Part shown: positions 48,824-49,450 of the stretch, in pieces
Numbering within the stretch: the stretch's first letter is position 1
Layout of the letters: every line of letters starts with the position of its first letter
Assembly (NCBI GenBank): GCA_027491255.1
Contig: JAIXWM010000123.1
Location: forward strand, 1 to 49,450
Origin: Rubrivivax sp.
GTDB lineage: Bacteria; Pseudomonadota; Gammaproteobacteria; Burkholderiales; Burkholderiaceae_C
Length of the DNA: 49,450 bases
Direction: 5' to 3'
Made by a program: the position numbers and the translations under genes
The notes under the pieces: model-generated
What the model saw: only the letters and a program-made list of their open reading frames with translations
What the model was told of the DNA's origin: nothing
The model's database searches: none

Positions 48824-48930
48824 TGACGGTGTGCAACCGACGGGCGTTCGCTGGTTGGCGCCAGCCGCGATCCGCGGATTTCGGCCCCTACCCAGGAAAC
48901 ACCGTGCCGCCGCGGAGCTCGGGGTCTCCG

Positions 48931-49066
48931 GATCCGTTCGGGCTGAGCTTGTCGAAGCCCTTTCGGATGACATTGGTGCTCGCGCCCTTAGACAGGCCAG
49001 GGCGAACGGCGGTCGGCGGTCGGCGGTCGACGGCCGGCCCTTCGACAAGCTCAGAGCGAATGGGAT
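48931..49066. repeat. REP-like inverted pair
   Basis: GATCCGTTCGGGCTGAGCTT-GTCGAAG (48931-48957 core) and its inverted partner CTTCGACAAGCTCAG-GCGAATGGGATC (49040-49066) face each other. They share a perfect 14-base core TGAGCTTGTCGAAG, with about 80 bases in between. This kind of CTTCGACAAGCTCAG palindrome is common between genes in many proteobacteria. The interval holds a small repeated GGTCGGC stretch. No gene is seen in 48824-49373. Confidence 0.75.
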
Positions 49067-49100
49067 CGGGGGCCACCCGGAAGTCGTCGCATGGTTCCGG

Positions 49101-49187
49101 GGCACCAGCCGGCAGCGCAGCGTGCTGCATCGGTCTACCCAGGAACCTCCCCCTCGGGGCCGCTTCCAGGGCACCAGCCGGCAGCGC
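49101..49187 (+). repeat. Direct repeat of 18 bases
   Basis: GGCACCAGCCGGCAGCGC occurs at 49101-49118 and 49170-49187, 69 bases apart, each followed by a similar GC-rich stretch ending in GCAT. The spacer contains CCCCTCGGGG-like palindromic sequence. Probably part of an intergenic repeat family. Confidence 0.6.
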
Positions 49188-49373
49188 CGCGCGCCGCATG
49201 TTCTCTCCTGCAGCCCCCTCTAGCCCGACTTTGTCAACTTTTCCCCCGTACCTGTCTTTGGCCAGCCGTAAGCCCTTGTCTGGATTGAACCCCACTCGCA
49301 GATCCATAATGTAGGGCCATAATATTATACGCCTTCCGATCCAAATCCCCTTTTTTGGTGCAACATCGCGTGC

Positions 49374-49450
49374 ATGTTCATTCGCCGCACGCAGACCCGC
49401 AGTCGCATCTCTGGCGAGCCCTACGTCACTTACCGTCTGGTTCATAGCCA
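49374..49450 (+). CDS. IS1634-type transposase, N-terminus (runs off the window)
   Basis: Only 25 codons are present: MFIRRTQTRSRISGEPYVTY, RLVHS. The MFIRRT..R....GEPYxTYRLV start is characteristic of IS1634/IS4-like DDE transposases. The 160 bases upstream are AT-rich compared with the region (e.g. ATAATATTATACG at 49319-49331), which fits the end of an insertion element that begins about here. The terminal inverted repeat cannot be defined with one end visible. Confidence 0.7.
   Translation, partial: MFIRRTQTRSRISGEPYVTYRLVHS

Noticed and set aside
48888..49445. A 185-codon minus-strand frame through the repeat region
   Set aside because: It runs through the REP pair and direct repeats and into the start of the transposase gene on the other strand; the stretch LRVGFNPDKGLRLAKDRYGG has no family I know.

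Overview
The window reads as chromosome of a high-GC betaproteobacterium, most likely order Burkholderiales. The evidence is the gene content and order: dusB-fis-purH-ruvC, argB-HAD-slmA, hisI-hisE-hinT-tatABC, petABC-sspA-sspB, and argJ-secA-M23 peptidase-dciA. I cannot fix genus or species. Assignments rest on reading the translations; no database search was run.

Layout. (1) 0.1-6.7 kb, minus strand: a small exopolysaccharide-type block with two tandem paralogues that join a ClpP-like periplasmic domain to a rhodanese-like domain, an EpsL-like outer-membrane barrel and a WcaJ-type sugar-phosphate transferase. (2) 6.8-41.6 kb: conserved housekeeping genes. These cover ubiquinone synthesis (ubiJ, ubiB), glycogen (glgC), a Pat-like acyl-CoA ligase/acetyltransferase, rpoH preceded by a CIRCE operator, argJ, secA, an M23 peptidase, a DciA-like protein, tRNA-Thr, sspBA, the bc1 complex petABC, pdxA, a Nif3-like protein, a DegS-like protease, tatABC, hinT, hisEI, NUDIX, a DUF815 ATPase, pdeM, slmA, a HAD phosphatase, argB, an M32 carboxypeptidase, a YqaA-like protein, dusB, fis, purH and ruvC. 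(3) 41.65-49.45 kb: an accessory region where order and codon use change abruptly.

In the accessory region an IS30 left-end remnant is fused to a 5'-truncated rfbA that also carries an in-frame TAG. It is followed by an intact rfbC, a lower-GC NYN-domain nuclease gene with a structured leader, a glycosyltransferase gene, an Rpn-family nuclease gene, and a HTH-nucleotidyltransferase/HEPN pair. Between and after these lie two decayed extra copies of the glycosyltransferase 3' end and one decayed extra piece of rfbA. The region ends with an inverted REP-like pair and the start of an IS1634-type transposase gene at the window edge. I read it as a duplicated, decaying dTDP-rhamnose/O-antigen locus into which nuclease and toxin-antitoxin-like genes have settled.

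The most unusual items are the HTH-nucleotidyltransferase/HEPN operon with a perfect 11-bp palindromic operator over its promoter, the NYN gene with its possible ribosome-site-masking leader, the Rpn gene with a perfect 12-bp inverted repeat in front, the tandem ClpP-like/rhodanese-like fusions that lack the rhodanese cysteine, and the CIRCE element that would place rpoH under HrcA.
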